Shown piece after piece: positions 57,207-64,000 of a stretch of 64,000 nt of DNA. The notes beneath the pieces were generated by a model. The model was not told the origin of the DNA and ran no database searches. It was given only the letters and a program-made list of their open reading frames with translations. This DNA is from a virus, in IMG/VR virus record IMGVR_UViG_3300028920_000055, positions 1-64,000 of that record. One strand, 5' to 3'. Position numbers and translations under genes: made by a program. Position 1 is the first letter of the stretch; the number at the start of each line of letters is the position of its first letter.

Positions 57207-57662
57207 ATGTCAGTCCAATTCGGATTGGCCATCATGCGCTTGGATTCTGTGACTCTGGGTTATATGCAGGGTGTGTCGCTCGATTTTAATTTCGAGCAAG
57301 CACTGTTGTATAGCGGGTCTCAGATTTTCCCTGTAGACGTTCGAGTTCACACTGGAAGCATTGCTGGTAATGCTGAATTTGCGGATTTGAACGCCTTGGG
57401 AATTCACAAGCTAATTGGCGGCACAAGATCCAGCTATGGCGTTATCACTCTGACATCCACTTCATATCCCGGCACGTGGGAATGTTTGTTACACATGACC
57501 ACGGATAACAAGACGTTCCGTATCGTGTTGGAGAAATGCAGGAGTACCAAGTTGAGTTTCGCTTGGGCAAGGGATGCTCACATTATTCCCAACTTCGATT
57601 TTCAAGCGTTCGATGATGGCTCCGGTAACATTGGAACCATCACGCTTGAGGATGTTTCGTGA
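57207..57662 (+). CDS. major tail tube protein candidate
   Basis: 151 residues; ATG behind AGGAGAATAAC. Beta-rich with SVTLGYMQGVSLDFNFEQAL, a small-residue middle (AGNAEFADLNALGIHKLIGG) and FDFQAFDDGSGNIGTITLED at the end, the usual finish of tail tube subunits. GC-rich and codon-optimised like the capsid gene, which fits high expression. Followed by a terminator. No sheath gene lies nearby, so a non-contractile tail is implied. Confidence 0.7.
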   Translation: MSVQFGLAIMRLDSVTLGYMQGVSLDFNFEQALLYSGSQIFPVDVRVHTGSIAGNAEFADLNALGIHKLIGGTRSSYGVITLTSTSYPGTWECLLHMTTDNKTFRIVLEKCRSTKLSFAWARDAHIIPNFDFQAFDDGSGNIGTITLEDVS

Positions 57663-57685
57663 TGATTGCCTCCTGCTAAGGTGAG

Positions 57686-57742
57686 GATGGGCGATGAAGC
57701 TCGGTTAATGGTCTGGCCTTGTGGATTCGCCCATCTTATTTT
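57686..57742 (+). terminator. terminator after the tail tube gene
   Basis: GATGGGCGA / TCGCCCATC enclosing 32 bases, followed by TTATTTTAT. Placement mirrors the capsid gene terminator at 44180. Confidence 0.75.
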
Positions 57743-57777
57743 ATCTCGTCAAATCAGACCACGTTGAGAGGGACATT

Positions 57778-58236
57778 ATGTTAAAGAAAGATGATTTTGA
57801 AGAGTTGGAAGCCATTGTTGGCGAAACCAAAAAAGTCAAAGTAAGAGGGAAAATTTGGAAGATCACGGCATGTCCACTGTCTGATATTCCGACATTACAG
57901 AAATTGATCCGGCAATTTGAAAGTCTCAACAATGAAGAAGTCATTATGGAAAGGGGACGTGTTCTAATGGCGGAAATCATTTGGCATGGTATAAAAGAGG
58001 AACACTCCAAGGAAGTTGAGAAAGAAAAGGTAATGGATCATTTCACATTAGGAGCTTTTCCAGTAATTCTTAACATTATGCTGGATCTGAATGATTTTTT
58101 ATCAGGCATGCGGGAAGTGAGGAATCTGGGCCAAGCCGGAGCGAATCTCGCCGCTCCAAGCGGAAGTTTGGAATCAATGTTGCCGATGGAAAAATCAAGG
58201 GCCAACCGTGGCGCGAACTCAAAGAAGAAGAAATAA
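57778..58236 (+). CDS. tail assembly chaperone, short form
   Basis: 152 residues from ATG 57778 behind GAGAGGGAC. Helical after a small N-terminal beta domain; LIRQFESLNNEEVIMERGRV and VILNIMLDLNDFLSGMREV. After the slip site at 58095 the frame continues as a Ser/Lys-rich tail ending KKKK. It matches the G-type chaperone that binds the tape measure during tail assembly. The same region is also open in the -1 frame. Confidence 0.75.
   Translation: MLKKDDFEELEAIVGETKKVKVRGKIWKITACPLSDIPTLQKLIRQFESLNNEEVIMERGRVLMAEIIWHGIKEEHSKEVEKEKVMDHFTLGAFPVILNIMLDLNDFLSGMREVRNLGQAGANLAAPSGSLESMLPMEKSRANRGANSKKKK
58095..58101 (+). promoter_or_regulatory. -1 ribosomal frameshift site T TTT TTA
   Basis: The heptamer lies in frame as GAT TTT TTA, the canonical X-XXY-YYZ slippery form. 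After slipping, the -1 frame is open from 58101 to 58664 and reads as coherent protein, so expression of a G-T-type fusion is expected. Confidence 0.75.
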
Positions 58237-58664
58237 GAAATCTAACAGAGCGCCAACAGATAAAGTATGAGGTGTTAAGAGCACAACATCGAGCAAGTGA
58301 AGTAAGAAAGGCGATACCAAGCAGTGAAAGAATAAGTTACAAACGATTGTTTTATGTTCTGGCTACCGAATGTGGCTGGACCATTGATTATATAGCAGGT
58401 CTTAAATCTAAACAAATAAGATTGTTTTGGGAAGGAAGGAAAGATCATTTTGAATCGTTGGAGAAGTCCAAAGGTGAAGTAGAAACAAGGAAATCTAATT
58501 TAAGCAACCAACTACAGTCGGCTTCTGGTGGAAAATTTAAAAAACCATTTCCGAAGTCACGGGCCATGGCTGTACCGCCAACTCCTGATATAACAGATAC
58601 GAAAGATATGTTAAGATCGGGAATGTTTAAGGTCGGTGACATGAGGAAGAAGAAAAATGGCTAA
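58101..58664 (+). CDS. tail assembly chaperone, frameshifted extension
   Basis: The -1 frame downstream of the slip site adds 187 residues to the first 108 of the short form, giving a fusion of about 295. Clear coding begins KFGINVADGKIKGQPWRELK, then LTERQQIKYEVLRAQHRASE, and RLFYVLATECGWTIDYIAGL. Independent initiation (58272 onward) has no good ribosome site. Corresponds to the T extension in lambda-like tail assembly. Its stop overlaps the tape measure start by eight bases. Confidence 0.7.
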   Translation: MRHAGSEESGPSRSESRRSKRKFGINVADGKIKGQPWRELKEEEIRNLTERQQIKYEVLRAQHRASEVRKAIPSSERISYKRLFYVLATECGWTIDYIAGLKSKQIRLFWEGRKDHFESLEKSKGEVETRKSNLSNQLQSASGGKFKKPFPKSRAMAVPPTPDITDTKDMLRSGMFKVGDMRKKKNG

Positions 58665-61600
58665 GAAACGATACACAGTTGCCGAATTAGTTGTAACAGT
58701 CAAAGGCGATGTAACAAGCCTTGTCAATGAACTTGACAAGGGTGTCTCCGATATAAAGAAATTTTCAGGAGACATGACCCGCGTTAATCGTGATTTGGTT
58801 AAGGTTGGTGCGGGAATGACAGTTGCTGCCGGAGCTATTATCGGGGCCGGAGCCGCAGCTGTTAAAGTGTTTGCTGATTTGGAACAATCGATAGCGAACA
58901 CTGCCTCAGTTACCGGCGATACATCAAGAGGTCTGAAGGAACTTGAAGCCTTTGCTCGTAAGATGGGCCGTACAACTATTTATACGGCTACACAAGCGGG
59001 CGAGGCTATGTATTATCTTGCCTCTGCTGGTTATAATGCTCAACAGATTTTTGATGGTTTAGAGGGCATCCTTGCTCTTGCCGCCGCTACACAATTCGAT
59101 CTTGCCGAAACGACCGCCACAGTAGTTTCTACATTACGTGCTTTTAATATGGAGGCTTCAGAAGCCTCAAGGGTGGCCAACGTATTTGCCGCCGCTATAT
59201 CTTCATCTCAGGCGACAATGTTTAAATTGTCGGAGTCTATGAAATACGTGGCTCCAGTTTTCGCCAGCTTAGATTGGAATATCGAATCTACAGTTGCTGC
59301 CTTATCTAAATTGTATGACAGTGGTCTCGAAGCCTCTATGTCAGGTACACAATTGCGTATGGCCATGACAAGGCTTCAAAAGCCTACCAGAGCCGCCCGT
59401 CAAGCCATTTCCGATCTTGGTGTAAAATTTAATGATTTGGATCCAGCCGCCAATAGTCTTGTTGACATTATATGGGCACTGGAAGAAGCCAACGCCGGAG
59501 CCGCCGAAAAAGGAAGGCTCATGTCAGAGATTTTCGGTGTTCGTTCTAAGAACGCAATGACTATCCTTGTAAGGACTGGAAGTTCTGCGCTTGCCGAAAT
59601 GGTAGACAATATTACAAATACTACCAAAGCCGCTGATATGCAGCAACGTCAGATTGATACGTTGAAAGGTACTTGGAGGCTGATGACATCAGCATTACAA
59701 GAAACATCTATTATTATCGGAACCAATTTGGAACCGGCTCTTAAAGCCATAATGGAGTCGATACGTCAATTGAATCTTTCGTTCAGTGCTTTACCCGATT
59801 TTGTTAAAACGATAATTGTAGGATTTACAGCACTTTCGGCTGTATTTTTAGCTGTGGGCGGGGCAGTTACTATGATTGTTGGTAACTTACCAAGATTAAT
59901 TGAAGGGTTGACTTTATTGAGAGCTGTGGCCGCAGGATTAGGATGGCAAATATCAGCGGTAACTGTTGGTATTATGGCATTGTTGGCTGCTTTCGGATAT
60001 TTGGCTTCTGCTCAAGAGAGGCAAAAGCGGCTGTTTGAAGAGAACATTTTGGAAATGAAGAATGCTATCAATTTGCGGAGAAAAGAAGAAAAAGCTATTG
60101 TTAATTCTGTAAAACAGTTAGAAAAATTGGTAGATGTACAAGAGGATAATAAAACGCTCTATGGACAGCAACAAAGAGCTATCAATAGGCTTAACAGTGT
60201 CGTACCTGGTCTTGTAGATAAAAATAAAAGTCTTGCGGAACAAATGGACAAGCTAAAAGACGCAGCAAATGAAGCCGAAAAAGAAGTTGAGGAATTGGGA
60301 GATCAATTGGAACGTGTGGAGGGTATTAAATTAAAGCGCACACTTTCTGAAAACAGAGAAGAAATAAAGAAATTGGAAGAGGATTTAAGAACTGGTGCAG
60401 GGTTGAAAGATTGGGTAAATGATGCTAAAGAATTCAAGTTAGAATCTTCTATGGTTCCGAAGGATTGGGATCATTTACAGAAAACAATGAATGGCGTATC
60501 CAAAGGTGCTTTCAAGAACATATTGGAAAATTCGAAATCTATATCTATACTTAATAGAGGTATTGGTGTAGACGTATCGAAATACAGAGATAATATGGAA
60601 AAAATTGCTTATGACGGTACAACTTATACTAATTTATTGGAGTATCAAGATCGGCTTTCAGATACAAGATTGGATGCTCAACAGAAATTTTTTGAACTCC
60701 AAGATAAACTTAACAATAGAAGCGAAAGCATGACATCTTATGAAGCCGAGCAACTTGTGCTTCTACAAAGAGAATATGCGATATTAAAAATGATGGACGA
60801 TGTTACTGCTGAAACTGTAAATAAAGTCGATACAATAAGGCAATTGAGACAAGAAAACAAAGAAATAGAAGAAGGAACAAAACCAACTGAAGAAGTTGAT
60901 GGTGAAGGTGGAGAGGATGAAAAATTGGCGAGACAACGAGAAGCATTGGAATTGGAGATTGCTGCTTATGGAGCCAAGAACAGGAGAGAAGTCAGAGAAA
61001 AGGAGCTTAAAAAATGGGAAAATACAATGAGGAATCGTCTTCATGAGCTTCAAATGGACGAAACTGAACTGAATAGAGTGGTGGCTATTAAAAAGAAAGA
61101 AATTGAAAGAGAAGCGGCTATTGATATAGCCACATACGAAAAAATGGTAATGATGAAAACCAGCAAAGATATATTTCAATCAAAGATAGCTGAATTAGAT
61201 ATATGGGTGGAACAAGCTGTTGAAAGAGGAAGGGAAGTTGGTTTAAGCGAGGCGGAATCTCGTATCAATGCTGAAAAAGCCTATGCTGCTGAAAAATTAA
61301 GAATTGAAAGAGATATTAATCAAGCAATCGAAAAAATGTCAAAAGATGTAAGTCTCGAATTACAAGAGGCAAGACTTGACAGTATTCGTAATACACAAGA
61401 GAGAGCTATAGCAGAGGAACAGTTAAAATATAATCAGGAAATAGCCAGTGCTAAATATGCTCTCAATGAAGAAACAAAAGCTGTTGAACAAGGATTAATA
61501 ACCAAAGAGCAAGTCCAACAGAATTATAGAAGTAGGATGGAGGCGGCTGAAGCGTCTCATACGGAAAGATTGAGACAATTGAATTATGATTATACAATGC

Positions 61601-62790
61601 AAGTGGAAAATGATCGTGCTACTTTGGCGGCGAGAATTAAAGAGATACAAGCCAAAACAGATACAAGCTCTCTTTACCAAAGAGACATCGAAATGTTAAG
61701 AGCCGCTAATATTGAAAAACTTAACAGTGTAGATCAATATTATGCTCAATTAATGGAGAAATATGTTGGAGACGAAGAAACAATAATTGATCTTGAAAAG
61801 AAACACAATGCTGAAAGAGAAGCCGCCAAAGATGAACTTAATGATAACATATTAGCTTTGCAAGTTGAATATGAAGTAAGGCGGCTTGAGATCGAGCTTG
61901 CTGGATTGGATAAAGACGATAGGATGTACAAAAAGAGATTGGAGCAACATAAAGAATTTTTAGAAAATAAATTGGAACAAATGAAAACTTACGGTGAAGG
62001 TAGAGAGGAAGTGGAAGAGGAATTAAATGCCACAGAAGAAGATTTGGAAGATCAAAGGAAAAGACGTGAAAAGAGAATCGAAAAACACGCCGCAAAGACA
62101 TTTGAGCTTATTGAAAAGGCGGCTGTAGCTTCTTCTGTTGGTCAAGCGGATGCTTGGAGAGAAGCGGCAAAAGAATATATCGCCCTACAGGCAGCATCAC
62201 TCAAAGGTGAGATTATATTAAAACTTGCCAAAGATACTGCTTCTTTTAATTGGTTTGGCGTAGCTAAGTGGACAGCTGCTTACGCCGCTGTAACTGCTGC
62301 TGAACATGCTGCTTATGCTTTATTGGGTAAAAGACAAAGACCAACTGCAGCTTATGGTGGAGAAATAGAAAGTGGTGGAGAGGCTTGGGTACACCCTGGA
62401 GAATGGATATTTCCAAGAGGTGTTGTAAATGAATTGAAGGGGGCAAATATAACAAGAAAGCCATGGCATGAATATCGCAATACTATGGCTGAAGGATTGA
62501 ATTTACCAATATCTTCTAATCCTATGGCTAATGCAGGAGCAGTTGGTGGAACAAATGAAGTTATAAAACAACAAGAAAGAACTGTTAATATTAAATTCGA
62601 AATAGACGCCAATGGTGCCATAATAACTCCTGCTAATGTGGATGAACAAGATGCTTTTTATGAGAGAATAATAAAGCCAGCAGAAGAAAGATTTAAAGAA
62701 GCCATTGGTGAAATGGAAGATAATTCTCAACACGGCGATCCTATTGGTTATTTGGATAGTTTTCACAGTCTTATAGTTAAAAAACTTTGA
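58657..62790 (+). CDS. tape measure protein
   Basis: 1377 residues; ATG behind GAGGAAGAAG. TP901-type core at about 65-320 (LEQSIANTASVTGDTSRGLK, GEAMYYLASAGYNAQQIFDG, SGTQLRMAMTRLQKPTRAAR). Hydrophobic segments occur at about 385-455 (IIVGFTALSAVFLAVGGAVT, ISAVTVGIMALLAAFGYLAS). A very long coiled coil follows from about 455 to 1180, and a C-terminal part with GGEAWVHPGEWIFPRGV. It sets tail length and helps DNA pass the membrane. At about 1.5 angstrom per residue it predicts a tail near 200 nm. Confidence 0.9.
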   Translation: MAKKRYTVAELVVTVKGDVTSLVNELDKGVSDIKKFSGDMTRVNRDLVKVGAGMTVAAGAIIGAGAAAVKVFADLEQSIANTASVTGDTSRGLKELEAFARKMGRTTIYTATQAGEAMYYLASAGYNAQQIFDGLEGILALAAATQFDLAETTATVVSTLRAFNMEASEASRVANVFAAAISSSQATMFKLSESMKYVAPVFASLDWNIESTVAALSKLYDSGLEASMSGTQLRMAMTRLQKPTRAARQAISDLGVKFNDLDPAANSLVDIIWALEEANAGAAEKGRLMSEIFGVRSKNAMTILVRTGSSALAEMVDNITNTTKAADMQQRQIDTLKGTWRLMTSALQETSIIIGTNLEPALKAIMESIRQLNLSFSALPDFVKTIIVGFTALSAVFLAVGGAVTMIVGNLPRLIEGLTLLRAVAAGLGWQISAVTVGIMALLAAFGYLASAQERQKRLFEENILEMKNAINLRRKEEKAIVNSVKQLEKLVDVQEDNKTLYGQQQRAINRLNSVVPGLVDKNKSLAEQMDKLKDAANEAEKEVEELGDQLERVEGIKLKRTLSENREEIKKLEEDLRTGAGLKDWVNDAKEFKLESSMVPKDWDHLQKTMNGVSKGAFKNILENSKSISILNRGIGVDVSKYRDNMEKIAYDGTTYTNLLEYQDRLSDTRLDAQQKFFELQDKLNNRSESMTSYEAEQLVLLQREYAILKMMDDVTAETVNKVDTIRQLRQENKEIEEGTKPTEEVDGEGGEDEKLARQREALELEIAAYGAKNRREVREKELKKWENTMRNRLHELQMDETELNRVVAIKKKEIEREAAIDIATYEKMVMMKTSKDIFQSKIAELDIWVEQAVERGREVGLSEAESRINAEKAYAAEKLRIERDINQAIEKMSKDVSLELQEARLDSIRNTQERAIAEEQLKYNQEIASAKYALNEETKAVEQGLITKEQVQQNYRSRMEAAEASHTERLRQLNYDYTMQVENDRATLAARIKEIQAKTDTSSLYQRDIEMLRAANIEKLNSVDQYYAQLMEKYVGDEETIIDLEKKHNAEREAAKDELNDNILALQVEYEVRRLEIELAGLDKDDRMYKKRLEQHKEFLENKLEQMKTYGEGREEVEEELNATEEDLEDQRKRREKRIEKHAAKTFELIEKAAVASSVGQADAWREAAKEYIALQAASLKGEIILKLAKDTASFNWFGVAKWTAAYAAVTAAEHAAYALLGKRQRPTAAYGGEIESGGEAWVHPGEWIFPRGVVNELKGANITRKPWHEYRNTMAEGLNLPISSNPMANAGAVGGTNEVIKQQERTVNIKFEIDANGAIITPANVDEQDAFYERIIKPAEERFKEAIGEMEDNSQHGDPIGYLDSFHSLIVKKL

Positions 62791-62797
62791 GGAAATA

Positions 62798-64000
62798 ATG
62801 CAAACAGTAAGCGATGAATCATTAGTCCAACAAGAGAATCAAGTAACTCCTGTTCACCACGCAGATTGTTACGCTTATAAGCAATGGGTTGGATATATTA
62901 CGGATACAGCTGCCGGATCAATAACTGTGCTCGGTGATGCTACCAGTTTTGTATCAACAGGAGATGAAATTATAATAAGTAGTTCCAATCTTAACATAGA
63001 TTATGAAGTTGAATCTGTATCTTATAATGAGACCACAGGTGAGACTACAATTACTTGTGATGGATTGGGAGATTTAGGTGTTAATATTCCGAATGGTGAC
63101 TATTTTTATTTAAAAAAAGATTTAACAGAATATTTAATCAACGATGGAATAGGTGATATTCGAAAAGAATTTGAATCAAAAACATTTGGTACATTAAGAC
63201 CCTGGCAAGTAAATCTTCAGTTTATTGATGATGGATATGATTATCTTTTGACTGGAACGAGATTAAGTCCACAATTCTTTTTTAAAGACGTATATACATC
63301 AACTGTAATTAGTGCTACTGATGTCGGGAATTTTACCCAAATCGATCTTAACGAACATACTTATGAATTGTTTAATACAAATCTATTAAAACAATATGAA
63401 ATAAGGATATTGAATGGTAAGGCTCGTAATCAAAAAGCAAAAATATGTAAAGTGTCTGCAATATTTAAGAGAATTTGGGTATATGGTAATTTTGGAGATA
63501 CTATCAAGGAAGGTGATAGTATCTCTATCAATATGCAAAATAAATTTATGTTTAAAATTAGATTTGGTATGAAAGGATTTCCATCAGATCGATTAAACAT
63601 ATTTTTTGGTATGGCTTATCCAAAAACCATTACAAGAGCGAATAGAAGAGTTGATGTAATAGCATATAGTTTCGTGAAAGATTGGGAAGCCAGATATGCT
63701 TGGCAAGTATCACGTGAAACCAATAGATTTGCTAAAATTCCTGGAATTAAAGTATATTCTTACGATACCAATTTAAAATCTTATGGAGAAGAAAGACTTG
63801 TTAAAGTGAAATATAAATTTCCAGATGGATCATTGCAAGGTGTTACAGGGGTAAGTATTAAAGAGGCTTCTGTTGACGTTGGAACGAAAGCAAGATTGTT
63901 AAGGTTCAAAAGGCCAAATTATTTACAATGGGATGGTGGAAGTTGGACACAAAAGGCATCTGAAGCAGATGCTCAAACTCTTACAGCATCTGATAGTTCT
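62798..64000 (+). CDS. distal tail-type protein, 3' partial
   Basis: Open from ATG 62798 (behind TTGAGGAA, seven bases after the tape measure stop) through the right edge, at least 401 residues. Begins MQTVSDESLVQQENQVTPVH and continues with beta-rich segments (LRPWQVNLQFIDDGYDYLLT, VIAYSFVKDWEARYAW). Position directly after the tape measure suggests a distal tail or baseplate-hub component. Family not resolved because the C-terminus is missing. Confidence 0.65.
   Translation, partial: MQTVSDESLVQQENQVTPVHHADCYAYKQWVGYITDTAAGSITVLGDATSFVSTGDEIIISSSNLNIDYEVESVSYNETTGETTITCDGLGDLGVNIPNGDYFYLKKDLTEYLINDGIGDIRKEFESKTFGTLRPWQVNLQFIDDGYDYLLTGTRLSPQFFFKDVYTSTVISATDVGNFTQIDLNEHTYELFNTNLLKQYEIRILNGKARNQKAKICKVSAIFKRIWVYGNFGDTIKEGDSISINMQNKFMFKIRFGMKGFPSDRLNIFFGMAYPKTITRANRRVDVIAYSFVKDWEARYAWQVSRETNRFAKIPGIKVYSYDTNLKSYGEERLVKVKYKFPDGSLQGVTGVSIKEASVDVGTKARLLRFKRPNYLQWDGGSWTQKASEADAQTLTASDSS

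Noticed and set aside
1-64000. Temperate lifestyle
   Set aside because: Helix-turn-helix proteins are present, but no integrase, excisionase, attachment site or divergent repressor region was seen; the rest of the genome is outside the window.

Overview
The window is about 64 kb of a double-stranded DNA tailed bacteriophage genome (or a very close metagenomic relative). Every convincing gene lies on the + strand, and genes are tightly packed, often with ATGA or TAATG stop/start overlaps and strong AGGAGG-type ribosome binding sites. The virion module is complete enough to be called siphovirus-like: terminase, portal, prohead protease, scaffold, HK97-type capsid protein, head-tail connectors, one tail tube candidate with no sheath gene, frameshifted tail assembly chaperones and a 1377-residue tape measure. 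The host cannot be named from sequence alone. Promoters look like ordinary sigma-70 sites (TTGACA, 17 bp, TATATT). No integrase or lysogeny repressor cassette was seen.

Layout. (1) 1-6100: recombination and nucleotide genes (SbcC/Rad50/gp46-like ATPase cut by the window edge, XRE-type regulator, RuvC-like resolvase, MazG-like phosphohydrolase), a glycosyltransferase-like gene and small zinc proteins, closed by two terminators. (2) 6200-14100: an ORFan module of 18 small genes behind a strong promoter, with A/C-rich codon use unlike its neighbours, flanked by a diverged pair of direct repeats. (3) 14100-16700: an AT-rich, repeat-dense segment with two small genes, each behind a copy of the same promoter cassette and a strong terminator. 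ACA/TGT is almost absent here. The segment also carries iteron-like repeats, CCCTATA heptamers and three TTCGAA-containing repeats. (4) 16721-16880: a tRNA-like gene with a CAU anticodon, an enormous variable arm and paired leader and trailer. (5) 16900-28220: an accessory run of small soluble, zinc-ribbon and membrane proteins, including a tandem paralogue pair, a PD-(D/E)XK-like nuclease, a sulfotransferase, a glycosyltransferase and a structured RNA behind its own promoter. (6) 28300-44200: packaging and head genes, with a beta-helix spike-like protein, a metallophosphoesterase and a lipoprotein placed between the small and large terminase candidates. (7) 44231-55013: a large sugar cassette inside the structural genes, with seven glycosyltransferase-like proteins, two methyltransferases, a DegT-type aminotransferase and a GNAT acetyltransferase. 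(8) 55092-64000: connectors, tail tube, chaperones, tape measure and an unfinished tail gene.

How the parts may work together (inference): the promoter-driven ORFan modules look like early host-takeover genes. The sugar cassette could build an amino sugar (aminotransferase, then N-acetylation and O-methylation) and attach it with several glycosyltransferases, most simply to the capsid or tail, or alternatively to host surface glycans. The sulfotransferase and the two outlying glycosyltransferase-like genes could add to the same decoration. The points most worth checking are the tRNA-like gene, the repeat and word-avoidance segment at 14.1-16.5 kb, the repeat-flanked ORFan module, the structured RNA at 24.8 kb and the sugar cassette.
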